A stretch of DNA of 64,000 bases from Nostoc sp. MG11. Its GTDB lineage: Bacteria; Cyanobacteriota; Cyanobacteriia; Cyanobacteriales; Nostocaceae. The translations under genes and the position numbers were made by a program. The stretch is from NCBI RefSeq assembly GCF_014904695.1, contig NZ_JACXXN010000019.1:52317-116316 (forward strand), read 5' to 3'. Shown here in pieces: positions 63,869 through 64,000 of the stretch (position 1 is the first letter of the stretch; each line of letters starts with the position of its first letter). The notes beneath the pieces were generated by a model. It did not search any database, had not been told where the DNA came from, and worked only from the letters and a program-made list of their open reading frames with translations.

Positions 63869-64000
<132 letters not shown>

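Overview
The window comes from a filamentous, probably heterocyst-forming cyanobacterium of the Nostoc group. The evidence is a psbA end at the right edge, a Ycf66 protein, a DUF2555 protein, an EGY-like site-2 protease, many GCGATCGC (HIP1) octamers, heptanucleotide tandem repeats, and Nostoc-type imperfect palindromic repeats. One of these palindromes is translated inside ileS. No rRNA, tRNA, CRISPR array or intact insertion sequence was recognised. Assignments come from reading motifs by eye; no database search was run.

Layout. 1-8 kb: a lipoate/biotin ligase-family gene cut by the edge, a YbjN-like protein, a Rieske oxygenase, two overlapping small unknown genes, an RTX calcium-binding protein with an internal duplication, a PEP-CTERM-like exported protein, an MFS transporter pseudogene with its middle deleted, and a membrane protein. 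8-14 kb: decayed and intact toxin-antitoxin genes (an antitoxin with a broken PIN toxin, a PIN fragment, a DUF433/DUF5615-type pair) around a Ser/Thr kinase, gnd and ycf66. 13.8-21 kb: ileS, a solo ParA, and a divergent three-gene operon: a PD-(D/E)xK nuclease-ParA fusion, a ParB-like/HhH protein, and a Z-alpha-like winged-helix protein with a membrane anchor. This operon is the best candidate for an undescribed system. 21-28 kb: a surface glycan cluster of glycosyltransferases and a methyltransferase. 28-39 kb: housekeeping and conserved genes (esterase, DUF2555, coaBC, site-2 protease, a small DUF6888/DUF6887-like pair, GHL10 hydrolase, NIL-domain protein, SBP56 selenium-binding/methanethiol oxidase family protein).

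39-52 kb: a likely exopolysaccharide locus. A partner-switching module (RsbW-like kinase, REC-PP2C phosphatase, STAS protein) adjoins a PIG-L deacetylase, a cellulose-synthase-like GT2, two DUF3131 genes (one with two domains), a DUF3131 remnant and an outer-membrane barrel with BcsC/PgaA-like character. I infer regulated synthesis, trimming or deacetylation, and export of a polysaccharide.

52-64 kb: an ammonium transporter, a long gene-poor stretch, then three double-glycine-leader peptide genes followed by a C39-peptidase ABC exporter and an HlyD-type adaptor. After these come a degenerate kinase-like protein, a NarL-type response regulator and a CHASE2 histidine kinase. Two of the peptides share an unusual hydrophobic core that ends in a common FGNPxLTPDEIQF motif. 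The window closes in psbA.
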